From an uncultured Pseudomonadales bacterium (lineage in GTDB: Bacteria > Pseudomonadota > Gammaproteobacteria > Pseudomonadales > Balneatricaceae): a DNA stretch of 64,000 nucleotides. This document shows, piece after piece, positions 40,580-49,971 of the stretch (the first letter of the stretch is position 1; each line of letters opens with the position of its first letter). The position numbers were made by a program, and so were the translations under genes. The stretch is from the NCBI GenBank assembly GCA_943787595.1, contig CALSNA010000004.1, positions 491,967 to 555,966 on the forward strand, in the 5' to 3' direction. The notes beneath the pieces were generated by a model, which made no database searches, was not told the DNA's origin, and was given only the letters and a program-made list of their open reading frames with translations.

Positions 40580-41161
40580 TTAAATACCTCAAAATAAACC
40601 AGTACAGCTTAGATAATGATGTAAAATGTGTCAACCTTGTATCAATAGTTATTTTAGATACAATATTCATATTGTATTATTATTGGACTTCATAATTAGA
40701 TAGTTAAGACAATAATTAATAACTTCTATTGTTAATAATTTAATGGAGCAATATATCCAGTCAGCGGATTACCCAAGGATTGACGCTGACATAAAGTGCT
40801 GTAAGTAACTCCTATACTTATGTCGTTACAACACTTCTAATTTTTCTGATTCAACGTATTTTTTTATGTCGTGCCCTTGGAGGTGAATTTGCCTCTAATA
40901 CCTACCATGAATAATATCATTGAAATTTTTTTTAGATTAGCATGTTTAAATTTTGATCTGGATTTATTAAAAGAACTTTCATTGACTATTCTGGGTTTAC
41001 TATGGCTACAACTTTAGTTTAGTTTAACCACCATAACTTGATAATTGTCATTGATTACAAGTAGATTAAAAATGTATGTCATTACCTGTTCTATATAAAG
41101 TTACTTACAAATTTGCTGCATTTTTATTAAATATCTTTGTTAACTCAAATCTCTAGGCAGT
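40580..41161. other. Intergenic region between two minus-strand genes
   Basis: About 580 AT-rich bases. They hold the LacI-type gene's promoter and the two palindromes at 40637-40677. Nothing else is recognised. Confidence 0.4.
40637..40677. promoter_or_regulatory. Two overlapping inverted repeats, candidate LacI-type operators
   Basis: TTGTATC (40637-40643) matches GATACAA (40657-40663) in reverse complement, and ATACAATAT (40658-40666) matches ATATTGTAT (40669-40677) with a 2-base centre. They lie 60-100 bases upstream of the regulator's start. LacI-family sites are short palindromes, so self-control is plausible. Confidence 0.5.
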
Positions 41162-41917
41162 TTATAGTCGATCATACTTTACCAAGGTGCGGTTGTTTTT
41201 TGCGTCATTGAGGCCCATTAATTCTGCCAGTGAACTGGAGCAAAACTCCCGACTGTAGAGTATAACCACAACAATCGCTGTAGTTACTATAAATAACGCA
41301 GGATTGACTAGCCACGTCAATACTGCCAGGCTGTAATAAAAAGAACGTAAACCAAAATTGAAATTATTAGCTGCCATAGAGATCATTTTGGCAGTACGGT
41401 TAGCTATATTCTGACTGGCTGTAACATCATATTCATCTGGTTGAGGAGTAGCCGATATCATAACTGAAACAAATCCCAGTTGTCTTAGACTCCAAGTGAA
41501 TTTAAAAAAGGCATACACAAATAACAAGATCAGTAGGAGTATTTTGGCATACCATTCGGACATGGTTTGGTTGATTACTAGCGGTATCTCATCCAGCATG
41601 AGCAGAGCTTCTCCACCATAGCCAAATAAGGTTACCAACCCGACTAGGATAATCATGCTTGCAGAAGCGAAAAAAGACACTTGATGTTCAATATTTGCAA
41701 TTGCAGTGACATCAGTGATACGAATATCCCGACTTAGCATCCGCCGCATCCATTGCATTCGATAATTGTGCAATACGCTGGCTAAACAAGGCTTATGTCT
41801 GGAGATCTGGATGGCATATTTTTTATAGCCGAAAAAACAAATGAAGAACCAGATGATAGCTACAGTATCTATTAAATTATCTTGCCACAGCATGTAAAGT
41901 ACTTGATTAACTTGCAT
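41162..41917 (-). CDS. DUF599-family membrane protein
   Basis: 251 residues with four to five hydrophobic helices (near 16-30, 83-103, 122-142, 198-225). The RMQWMRRMLSRDIRITDVTA segment near residues 53-72 and FNFGLRSFYYSLA near 186-198 are the recognisable DUF599 features. The function of this family is unknown. A fair AGGA precedes the ATG. The nearest upstream gene is the hydrolase 236 bases away, so it is probably its own unit. Confidence 0.8.
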   Translation of the reverse strand: MQVNQVLYMLWQDNLIDTVAIIWFFICFFGYKKYAIQISRHKPCLASVLHNYRMQWMRRMLSRDIRITDVTAIANIEHQVSFFASASMIILVGLVTLFGYGGEALLMLDEIPLVINQTMSEWYAKILLLILLFVYAFFKFTWSLRQLGFVSVMISATPQPDEYDVTASQNIANRTAKMISMAANNFNFGLRSFYYSLAVLTWLVNPALFIVTTAIVVVILYSREFCSSSLAELMGLNDAKNNRTLVKYDRL

Positions 41918-42153
41918 GGTTAGTTCCTATTAGGCTTATCTGATACTTTTAGTAAATCGATTTTAGATGAATCTTACCATTTAGGACCATCCCATATTGA
42001 TTGTTCTGACTGATTTTAGTGCCTGGATAGAGACTAATCGAGGAAGCCAATTCCTTATTATCATAATTTCGTTAAAATATTTGACTGTCAAAACTTTCTA
42101 GAAACAACTTAACACAATTTGTTAGCCTAATGATGTTTGGCAGTTAAAGCGTA

Positions 42154-42942
42154 TCACAGGGATTTTAGGAAATTGCGAATCAACTGACAAAATAGTTCTG
42201 GCTTTTCTGCATGCAGCCAATGACTACAGCCAGTCATTGGTTGCAACTTTGCAGCAGGTAATAGCGTATCAAAAACTGCTTTATGGATTGTTTTTATGTA
42301 GTCTGATTTAGCGCCTTTAAGTACAAGGCATGGCCCTGTATAGGCTGATCCCACTGGTGCCTCGATAATTTTGCTGTAGCTGGATTGAATAGCTGTTAAA
42401 TTGAAGCGCCATGCAAAGGTGCTATTGGTGCTTCGATACAAGCTTTTCAGTAGAAATCGCCTTATGCGTGCATCAGGTTCCTTGCTGGCCATGATTGCAC
42501 ATGCTTGGTTGCGAGACGTTAATTGATTCAAGTTTATGGAGGACATAGCACTCAAGATATCATCATGGTGCGGTGAATAGTTAACCGGTGCTATGTCGCA
42601 TACGATTAAGCTGCGAATCAATTGAGGCTGGTTGAATGCCAATTGCATGGCTACCTTTCCACCCATCGAATGACCTAATAAATCGACTTTTAACACTTGC
42701 AGATATTGCAATAACTTCTGCACATCTGACGCCATAGTGAAATAATCCATCTTTGGGTCATGGAATGAATGTCCATGGTTACGTAAATCGGTAGTGATGA
42801 CCCAATGGTCCTTACTCAGTAGCCAAGCCTGAGAACGCCAATTACTTTGATCACCAAATAAGCCATGAAGCATTAGCAAAGGGACTTGCCCAGCAGCCTC
42901 ATTAAATTGCTGAAAATTTAGCTGCATGCCATGACTACCCAT
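42154..42942 (-). CDS. Alpha/beta hydrolase, YbfF-like esterase
   Basis: 262 residues. The alpha/beta-hydrolase fold is shown by LLMLHGLFGDQSNW (oxyanion HG), TTDLRNHGHS and the nucleophile elbow GHSMGG near residue 96, with a catalytic His in GCSHWLHAEKPE near the C-terminus. This set matches YbfF-type acyl esterases. The true start may be ATG 42927, where homology begins. It follows fbp in the same direction after 90 bases. Natural substrate unknown. Confidence 0.82.
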   Translation of the reverse strand: MGSHGMQLNFQQFNEAAGQVPLLMLHGLFGDQSNWRSQAWLLSKDHWVITTDLRNHGHSFHDPKMDYFTMASDVQKLLQYLQVLKVDLLGHSMGGKVAMQLAFNQPQLIRSLIVCDIAPVNYSPHHDDILSAMSSINLNQLTSRNQACAIMASKEPDARIRRFLLKSLYRSTNSTFAWRFNLTAIQSSYSKIIEAPVGSAYTGPCLVLKGAKSDYIKTIHKAVFDTLLPAAKLQPMTGCSHWLHAEKPELFCQLIRNFLKSL

Positions 42943-43032
42943 GCAAAAAAACTGATGCTATACATCTATATGTTTCACCGTGTATTACAATCTGGCAGTG
43001 TTGAAATTGCCTCTATGTGCAGAAAATTTGTA

Positions 43033-43992
43033 TTACCTATGGTAGGTTATTACGCGTTTTACTTCTGCCATCGCACCGAGTATCACCGGTACCCTCTGAT
43101 GAATATCATTGGGACATATATCAACAATATTAGTGTTGCCAGTGCTGCTAACTCCACCGGCCTGTTCTACCAGTAGACTCATGGGGTTGCCTTCATACAT
43201 CAGCCGTAGTTTGCCGTGCTCCATTGAATCGCGGTTATCTCGAGGATACATAAAAATTCCTCCCCGGGTCAAAATACGATGTACTTCCGCTACCATAGAT
43301 GCAATCCAACGCATATTGAAACGTTTGCCTATAGGACCTTGTTCACCTTCTAACAGGTGTGCAATATATCTTTGCATGGAGGTATCCCAGAAGCGCTGGT
43401 TGGACATATTGATAGCAAATTCCTGAGTATGGGGGGGAATCTTTACTTGATGTCTGGTTTGGTAATAATTACCATCTTGGCTCAGGCTATACATATCAAC
43501 ACCTTGGCCTGTTGTTAACGCCATGATCACAGATGGGCCATACAGTACATAGCCTGCTGCCACTTGGTTATGGCCACGCTGAAGAAAGGATTGGTCATCA
43601 ATTTGACCTTCAGGAGCACAGAGAATAGAAAATATGGTTCCTACGGATACATTGATATCAATATTTGAAGAACCGTCTAGTGGATCAAAGACTACCAGGT
43701 AGCGTCCTTTTGGATCGCCTATGACGCAGTGCTCTTCTTCTTCCGAGGCTAGCCCTGAGACCAGCGTCTGGGCAAGCAAATTCTGTTTCAGCAAATCGTT
43801 GGCAATGATATCCAGTTGTTTTTGTCTTTCACCCTGTGAATTAAGGGTCCCGGCGCAGCCATGCAGTTTATTAACAGGCCCTTGTATAAGATGTTGGGCG
43901 ATCATTTTGCATGTCTTGCCTATGGTGTCAATCAAATGGCTTAAATCTGGATCAACACCTTGTTGCCGAAGCGCTTTTGCAAGTGGTTGCAT
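43033..43992 (-). CDS. fbp: Fructose-1,6-bisphosphatase class 1
   Basis: 319 residues. Hydrolyses fructose-1,6-bisphosphate to fructose-6-phosphate, in gluconeogenesis or the Calvin cycle. The metal-binding VFDPLDGSSN lies at residues 101-110, preceded by the SEEEE acidic cluster near 83. The sugar-phosphate site YPRDNRDSMEHGKLRLMYE is near 250-268, with EQAGG further on. No Calvin-cycle genes are in the window, so its presence beside a DAB-like locus does not by itself show autotrophy. Confidence 0.95.
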   Translation of the reverse strand: MQPLAKALRQQGVDPDLSHLIDTIGKTCKMIAQHLIQGPVNKLHGCAGTLNSQGERQKQLDIIANDLLKQNLLAQTLVSGLASEEEEHCVIGDPKGRYLVVFDPLDGSSNIDINVSVGTIFSILCAPEGQIDDQSFLQRGHNQVAAGYVLYGPSVIMALTTGQGVDMYSLSQDGNYYQTRHQVKIPPHTQEFAINMSNQRFWDTSMQRYIAHLLEGEQGPIGKRFNMRWIASMVAEVHRILTRGGIFMYPRDNRDSMEHGKLRLMYEGNPMSLLVEQAGGVSSTGNTNIVDICPNDIHQRVPVILGAMAEVKRVITYHR

Positions 43993-44161
43993 GTATGTAG
44001 TCTACTATTATGATTTAAATATATTAAATAGATGAATTGTACTTTAAGGCTAGCAGGTAAGCCATTGATTTTGTTAATTCAACTGGCAACAGTTGCTATG
44101 TTTTTTAATGATTTCCACGATTGAAAGTGGACTTTTTCAGAATAACAGGGCATAACATACC

Positions 44162-44201
44162 AGCTACAATTGCTATAATATGAAATTAATCAATTGTAGC
44201 T
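44162..44201 (+). promoter_or_regulatory. Promoter-like site inside an inverted repeat upstream of trmA
   Basis: AGCTACAATTG (44162-44172) and CAATTGTAGCT (44191-44201) form a perfect 11-bp inverted repeat. Just inside the left arm is an extended -10 (TG-C-TATAAT, 44171-44179). A good -35 is not seen. It lies between divergent fbp and trmA and could be an operator over the trmA promoter. Confidence 0.45.
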
Positions 44202-44275
44202 ATAGGGCACAGTGCATATTGGCATATGCCGCTGACATTACTATGGAGAGTTAACAATGCTATATCGATACCTTT

Positions 44276-45385
44276 ATGCATGTCATAAACCCTGAGGCTT
44301 ATGCGATGTTGCTGCAACGAAAAGTAGTTGACATTGAGTCTCGACTCAAGCTACTGCAATTGCCAGAAGCATTGCCCAAGCTGGCTGTTTATGCCTCTGA
44401 ACCTGCGTATTATAGAATGCGTGCTGAGTTTCGTGTCTGGCATGAGGAAGATGATATGTTTTATGTCATGTTTCCCCCAGGCAAAAAACATCATCCCATC
44501 AAGGTGCAACAGTTTCTTCCGGCAGCACAATCCATCAATTGCTTAATGCAGCCTTTGCTGGATGCCATTAAGCTTCAACCACTGTTGCGGGAACGTCTAT
44601 TTCAGGTTGATTGTCTCACCAGCTTAAGGGGAGATACCCTGGTAACTTTGCTATATCACAAGCCACTGGATGATCAGTGGGAGAATTTGGCAATGGTGTT
44701 ACAGCAGCAGTTTAATATTGACATTATTGGCCGCAGTCGCAAACAAAAGCGAGTGCTTAAACGAGATTTCATTATGGAAACATTGGTAGTGGAAGGGCGC
44801 CAATACCACTATCAACAGTTAGAAAATACATTCACTCAACCCAATGCACTAGTGAATCAGAAAATGCTCGCTTGGGTCTGCGCCATAGCAACTGAACTGG
44901 GTCAGGGAGAGCAACCGGATTTATTGGAATTGTATTGTGGTAATGGCAACTTTACCTTACCTTTGTCACACCACTTTAATAAAATTCTGGCCACTGAAAT
45001 TGCTAAAGCATCGGTTAATTCAGCCCAATTAAATTTGGCTGAAAATGACATTGATAATGTGACTGTCGTACGCTTGTCTAGCGAGGATATGACTCAAGCA
45101 ATGAATCAGGTTAGGCCATTCCGGCGTTTGCAAGGTATTGACTTAAAATCCTTTCGTTTTGGCTCGGTATTGGTAGACCCACCCAGGAGTGGCTTGGACA
45201 TCAAAACGCTGCAGCTGGTTAAGCAATTCCATAATATTTTGTATGTATCCTGTAATTTAGCCACTTTGTTGCCTAATCTGGAGTATCTTGGTCTCAGCCA
45301 TTCTATTGAGCGGCTAGCATTTTTTGACCAGTTCCCCTATACCAGTCATGTTGAATGTGGCGTTTGGCTGCAGCGACGAAGTTGA
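44276..45385 (+). CDS. trmA: tRNA (uracil-5-)-methyltransferase
   Basis: 369 residues. Makes m5U54 in the T-loop of tRNAs, using SAM. YRMRAEFRVWH near residue 46 and the RNA-binding QLENTFTQPNA segment are TrmA signatures. The SAM motif LLELYCGNGNFTLPL, LQGIDLKSFRFGSVLVDPPRSGLD and the catalytic Cys326 in YVSCNLATL follow, with FDQFPYTSHVECGVWL at the end. The ATG at 44276 lacks a clear ribosome site; an out-of-frame ATG at 44257 with GGAGAG upstream opens only a 12-codon frame and may be a leader. mrp starts 20 bases downstream. Confidence 0.95.
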   Translation: MHVINPEAYAMLLQRKVVDIESRLKLLQLPEALPKLAVYASEPAYYRMRAEFRVWHEEDDMFYVMFPPGKKHHPIKVQQFLPAAQSINCLMQPLLDAIKLQPLLRERLFQVDCLTSLRGDTLVTLLYHKPLDDQWENLAMVLQQQFNIDIIGRSRKQKRVLKRDFIMETLVVEGRQYHYQQLENTFTQPNALVNQKMLAWVCAIATELGQGEQPDLLELYCGNGNFTLPLSHHFNKILATEIAKASVNSAQLNLAENDIDNVTVVRLSSEDMTQAMNQVRPFRRLQGIDLKSFRFGSVLVDPPRSGLDIKTLQLVKQFHNILYVSCNLATLLPNLEYLGLSHSIERLAFFDQFPYTSHVECGVWLQRRS

Positions 45386-45405
45386 GCCACAAGAGGAGAT
45401 TTTTA

Positions 45406-46236
45406 ATGCAACGCACAGTTGAAACCAGTGTATCAGCCCAACACATCGTAGCAATTGCTTCGGGTAAGGGAGGGGTGGGTAAATCGACTACCACTGTTAA
45501 CCTGGCTCTGGCCATGGCGGCACGGGGGGCACGAGTCGGTATCCTTGATGCAGATGTTTATGGCCCCAGCCTGGGCTTGATGGTAGGAATTGCTGAAGGT
45601 AGCAGACCTGATGTAGTAGATGAGCAGTGGTTTGAACCTCTGTCAGCCTATGGAATACAGGTTATGTCGATGGCTTTTCTAGTGGACGCCAGTACGCCTA
45701 TGGTTTGGCGTGGACCTATGGCAAGCAGTGCATTGCAACAAATGCTGAACCAGACTCGCTGGCCATCTTTAGATTACTTGTTTGTGGATATGCCACCTGG
45801 AACTGGAGATATTCAGTTGACCTTGTGCCAGCGCGCTAATATCAGCGGTGCTTTAATTGTAACAACACCACAGGATCTAGCTCTGCTTGATGCCCGCAAG
45901 GGAATTGAAATGTTTAGTAAAGTGCATGTTCCCATACTGGGTGTGGTGGAAAATATGGCCGCCCATATTTGTAGTAAGTGTGGTCATGAAGAGCCGGTCT
46001 TTGGTGCTGGTGGTGGTAATATTCTGGCTCGCGAATACCAGATTGAAATGCTGGCCAGTATTCCGCTGAGCATGAACATTCGACAGCAGGTAGATGGTGG
46101 AAAACCTACGGTAGTGGCTGATCCAAAGGGTGCCGTTGCCAATACCTATGGCAGATTAGCCGCCGCAGTAGACAAGCAGCTAGAGTCTTCAGCCAGTTCT
46201 CAAGACCTTCCGGAAATCAGTATTGATGATAATTGA
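45406..46236 (+). CDS. mrp: Iron-sulfur cluster carrier protein Mrp/ApbC (short form)
   Basis: 276 residues from ATG 45406, with AAGAGGAG just upstream; an earlier in-frame start inside trmA is less likely. A P-loop NTPase that binds and passes [4Fe-4S] clusters to target proteins. The deviant Walker A GKGGVGKST is at 20-28, DADVYGPS follows, and the cluster-binding Cys189/Cys192 lie in CSKCGHEEPVFGAGGG. It lacks the N-terminal MIP18-like domain of the 369-residue E. coli protein; short forms are known in other gammaproteobacteria. Confidence 0.92.
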   Translation: MQRTVETSVSAQHIVAIASGKGGVGKSTTTVNLALAMAARGARVGILDADVYGPSLGLMVGIAEGSRPDVVDEQWFEPLSAYGIQVMSMAFLVDASTPMVWRGPMASSALQQMLNQTRWPSLDYLFVDMPPGTGDIQLTLCQRANISGALIVTTPQDLALLDARKGIEMFSKVHVPILGVVENMAAHICSKCGHEEPVFGAGGGNILAREYQIEMLASIPLSMNIRQQVDGGKPTVVADPKGAVANTYGRLAAAVDKQLESSASSQDLPEISIDDN

Positions 46237-46453
46237 CTCCGTAGCTGTTATTTATGCCTGACTGTATAATAAGGATTGTATGACGCAAGTCACTATTAAC
46301 TATATGATGGTGTGGCAGTATTTGAATTCGCTATAATAAGCATGGACATCTGTATTTTTAATCTAGTGCTATCATCATGGCGCCCACACAATAACTGTTG
46401 TTAAGGTCTTGTGGTCTAGTGCAAATCTAACATGTAATGCAGGATTTTTGATT

Positions 46454-47035
46454 ATGCGTTTGTGTGACCGAGATATATTGGCCTATCTAAATCAGGGTAA
46501 AATTGTTATTGAACCAAGCCCATCAATACAGGCAATCAGTGGTGTCAGTGTTGATTTGCGTTTGGGACATAGTTTTAGAGTGTTTGTAGATCACGCACGC
46601 CCATTTGTGGATATCAGTGCCAGTCGTCAGGAAATTAATCAGACTCTTGAAGCAATTATGAGTGATGAAATTGAGCTTGCCGAGGGTGAACGTTTCTTCT
46701 TGCATCCAGGAGAACTGGCCCTGGCAGTTACGCTAGAATCCATTACTTTGCCGGCTGATGTGGTGGGTTGGCTGGATGGGCGTTCATCCTTGGCACGGCT
46801 GGGTCTGATGGTTCATGTAACTGCACATCGTATTGATCCTGGCTGGAGTGGGCCCATTGTGCTGGAATGTTTCAATAGTGGCAAGCTACCGTTAGCTTTG
46901 CAACCGAACATGCTGATCTGTGCCATTAATTTTGAATTGATGTCAGGACCTGCAGAGCGCCCCTATAATAAACGCGGCGATGCCAAGTATAGGAATCAGC
47001 AAGGGGCAGTGGCTAGTCGTATCAGTCAGGACTGA
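46454..47035 (+). CDS. dcd: dCTP deaminase
   Basis: 193 residues from ATG 46454, the same length as E. coli Dcd, with MRLCDRDI at the start. Deaminates dCTP to dUTP for thymidylate synthesis. The catalytic region [20 protein letters not shown] and the nucleotide-binding tail [20 protein letters not shown] are almost unchanged from E. coli. It follows mrp, as in Pseudomonas. The end faces the TolC-family gene with 26 bases between. Confidence 0.97.
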   Translation: MRLCDRDILAYLNQGKIVIEPSPSIQAISGVSVDLRLGHSFRVFVDHARPFVDISASRQEINQTLEAIMSDEIELAEGERFFLHPGELALAVTLESITLPADVVGWLDGRSSLARLGLMVHVTAHRIDPGWSGPIVLECFNSGKLPLALQPNMLICAINFELMSGPAERPYNKRGDAKYRNQQGAVASRISQD

Positions 47036-47061
47036 CCATCCTGTATGCGAATAGCTTTTGT

Positions 47062-48381
47062 TTAGCGTAGCCAGTAATCTAGCCTTTTGAGATCACCCGT
47101 GGCGAGTATACCGGCAACCTGTCGGATTTTTACGCTGTTCATAAGGTAGTCAAAGCGGGCGCTGGCATAGCTACGCTGTGCACTGAAGACGTCCCTTTGT
47201 GCTTGCAACACATCCACTAGATCCCGTAGTCCCAGTTGTTGCTCTTTTTCTTTGGCTTGTAAGGCAATCTGTTTTGCATTAACCAGTTGTTGCTGTGCAT
47301 TGACCTGGGCTATGTTAGTTTGAATTCGGCGATACAGGGTACTGATTTGTTGCCTGATGCTGCGCCAGGTTGCTGATCGCTGTTGTTTACTGGCCTGCCA
47401 TTTTTTCATAGCTTCAATTGTTTGGGCTCTATTGAGGCCTGCATCATACAGTGAACCAGATAGAGAGACACTAATTTTAGCGCTGTCACTTTTCTCAGAT
47501 AAGCCGAGTGCATTGTAGGTATAAAATTTATCTGCACTTACAGATAAAGTAGGGTATCTGCCTGCTTGTTTAGCTTCGTAGCTGTGGAAAGCCTGATTAA
47601 CTGTCAAATCCGTTGCCCTTAGATCAAGATTATTGGTTTGTGCTAGCTGTTCCCATTCAAGCAGTGTTGATGGCACAATGGGTATAACTGGGTAGTCATC
47701 GTCTAGAGGAGCTATAGCCAGTTTACCTTTATTGTTGGTCAGTAGGCGCAATGCATCAATGGTCTGATCATAACTTTCTTGGTTCTGCAGCAAAGCCACT
47801 TCAGTTTGCTTCAGAGTTGCTGCGGAATCCTGTAGTGTGGCTAGGGTAATCATGCCCAACTCAAATTGACGCTGCAATTGATCCAGACGTTGATTGACTA
47901 CCTTCAGTTCCACCTTAGCTGACTCGAGCGCGTTTTGTTGAAGTAAGACCTTAAAATATGTATCAATGACCTTGAATATCAGATCCTGAACTGCTTTTTC
48001 AAATGTCACTTGCGCCTTGCGATCCAGCTGTTGGATCGCCTTATAATTGTAATAGGCATCTAGTTGTACGGGTTGATTGAGTGTGACCCCATACCTCCTG
48101 TTAGCACCCATGCTACTTTCCAGAGGCCAATTCTTGTTCAAATTAATGTTAACCTGAGGTAACAGTGCTGCCTGAGCCTGAGGTAGCTTCTGTTGATCGG
48201 CTGCCAGATTATATTGTGCTGCCAGAAAGTTAGGCTCCTGCTGCTCTGCCTGTTTATAAATATCCATTAGGCTGTTGGCTTGTAGAGAATAACTAACCAG
48301 TAGGGCCAAGGTTATCCATAATATGTGCTTTAGCACGCTAGTTTTTCGGCAATGGTGTTTGTATCGCAATGGCTGGATCAT
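47062..48381 (-). CDS. tolC: TolC-family outer-membrane efflux channel
   Basis: 439 residues. Signal peptide within the first 35 residues (HILWITLALLVSYSLQANS), then two homologous halves of long coiled-coil helices typical of TolC: SLMDIYKQAEQQEPNFLAA at the start and LGLRDLVDVLQAQRDVFSAQ near 385-404. It would form the outer-membrane exit duct for tripartite pumps or type I secretion. No pump genes are adjacent, so it likely serves pumps encoded elsewhere, as TolC does in E. coli. GGAAGAAG precedes the ATG. Confidence 0.88.
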   Translation of the reverse strand: MIQPLRYKHHCRKTSVLKHILWITLALLVSYSLQANSLMDIYKQAEQQEPNFLAAQYNLAADQQKLPQAQAALLPQVNINLNKNWPLESSMGANRRYGVTLNQPVQLDAYYNYKAIQQLDRKAQVTFEKAVQDLIFKVIDTYFKVLLQQNALESAKVELKVVNQRLDQLQRQFELGMITLATLQDSAATLKQTEVALLQNQESYDQTIDALRLLTNNKGKLAIAPLDDDYPVIPIVPSTLLEWEQLAQTNNLDLRATDLTVNQAFHSYEAKQAGRYPTLSVSADKFYTYNALGLSEKSDSAKISVSLSGSLYDAGLNRAQTIEAMKKWQASKQQRSATWRSIRQQISTLYRRIQTNIAQVNAQQQLVNAKQIALQAKEKEQQLGLRDLVDVLQAQRDVFSAQRSYASARFDYLMNSVKIRQVAGILATGDLKRLDYWLR

Positions 48382-48573
48382 CTTCTTCCGGTTTATCTAT
48401 ATTAATGTGGGGTATGGTGGTGCAATTTTTGAAATTACACTCAAGCTGATTGGGCCAACAAGATTTAAACGATAATCGAATATCTACATGATAGTATGAT
48501 TAGTCATTTTTGCTACCCAATTTAACAGCTTTTGTTCATCTTTATCGTTGTTACCAGTATTTTGCCTGTCGTG

Positions 48574-49305
48574 TTAATCAAGCCAGGTTAGCTGTTGTAA
48601 TTTGAGTTGGTAATGTTTGCCATTGGCCTCTTGTTGTTCAATACGCACAACTATAAAGTTGTGTTCTGGTGCGAACCAGATCCAAGTGTTGCGGGTGTTA
48701 TCACCACCACGATCCCGCTTGACACGAATAGAACGATGCTTCCCTAGTGGGGTTGCTATGGTCTCTTCAGCTTCAATCTGATAGGAAAAAACCTTAAGTT
48801 TGCCGCCATCAGCAACTGTATAGGATAAATTAGGCCGCTGAGCAAGTAAATCTCTCCGTAACTGTAACTGCACAATTTGTTTATCGTAGGTGCCGGGTAC
48901 TATTTTCATACGCCAGTTCTGGTCATTTAACTGATTCATTACCTGACTTTTTTGCCAGTCAAAAATCAGTTTAACATGGCGGGTTTTATTAAAAATTTGG
49001 CGGTGGTAAGAGTATTTCAGTGGCACTAATTGCTGTTGCTGCAGTTTGAAATGGCTAATTTCGGTCAGGTTGGCTAACATAGCTGAGCCTTCAGTACGCA
49101 GTTGCCAATGCCCTTGCTCATCTTGTTTGAGGCTACGCTCAGCTTTTCCTGAAAGACGCAGGCCAAACTGCCACTCAGTACTGTAGGTCGCCTTATAGGG
49201 ACGCATGATCTCGGCCCAGCAGGGCATGCTAACTATTATTGCAACCAAGCTCGTTGCAAGCCAGTAAGTGCTTCTGAAGGGGCGTTTGTGAGAGATGTCT
49301 TGCAT
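48574..49305 (-). CDS. DUF3108 periplasmic protein
   Basis: 243 residues with a signal peptide (about 1-31, ending SMPCWAE) and the DUF3108 pattern: PYKATYSTEWQFGLRLSGKAERSL near the N-terminus, and a C-terminal WIWFAPEHNFIVVRIEQQ. The protein is beta-rich. Its function is unknown; family members are often encoded near purN, which is not seen here. Separated from tolC by 192 bases. Confidence 0.82.
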   Translation of the reverse strand: MQDISHKRPFRSTYWLATSLVAIIVSMPCWAEIMRPYKATYSTEWQFGLRLSGKAERSLKQDEQGHWQLRTEGSAMLANLTEISHFKLQQQQLVPLKYSYHRQIFNKTRHVKLIFDWQKSQVMNQLNDQNWRMKIVPGTYDKQIVQLQLRRDLLAQRPNLSYTVADGGKLKVFSYQIEAEETIATPLGKHRSIRVKRDRGGDNTRNTWIWFAPEHNFIVVRIEQQEANGKHYQLKLQQLTWLD

Positions 49306-49971
49306 ATATTGTAATTCCCGGGATATCTGATGTTACTAGTATTGGGCGATTAACCAAATCATTGCCGTAACAGCATCAGTTATTGGTATCGATCTGGTGC
49401 AGAATAACACCGTTGTCCTAATATCAATGAGCTACCTCACGTGATGCCAGCCGTAAGTTTACCGGCTTTGCTGTTATGCTGTGCACCGGCGTCTTAATCT
49501 ATTCATGTTAGCATCCTTAATCATGGGCGCAATAGCTGGATAATCCTGTAACTTTTGCTCAGTACATTGATAAAAGAGTATAAGTAGCTTTAACGTCTAT
49601 GTTTAGTATCATATTAGTGCCTGTGGTTATGATACAGATATAACCAACTAAATCCCTGAAAATCAATTCCACATGCAGTAATATCTTGCATACTGGATTA
49701 AAGATAGCAGATGTAAATCAATTCAAGCAATTGCTGTGAAATAAAAATGATTGGACATACTGCTATGGTATTTTAAGTTTATTTAAATACTTTGTAACCA
49801 AACTTTAACGCGCGTGCTTAATGAGGTTGTTACAGCAAGTTAAGAACGAGGTTGCTGCTAAGCTAGATTGCCCTCGAACCGCTCGTGCCCGTGAGATAGG
49901 TTTCTTTAACCGATGAGGTGGCTATATGGATCAATTAACCCACAGGCATAGCACATAAACAATAGGAGCAT
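49306..49971. other. Intergenic gap of about 670 bases
   Basis: Divergent promoters for the DUF3108 gene and apeB must lie here. No gene or RNA is recognised. Confidence 0.35.

Noticed and set aside
26033-44000. Autotrophy inferred from the DAB-like locus plus fbp
   Set aside because: No RuBisCO, carboxysome or phosphoribulokinase gene is in the window, and DAB systems also occur in heterotrophs.
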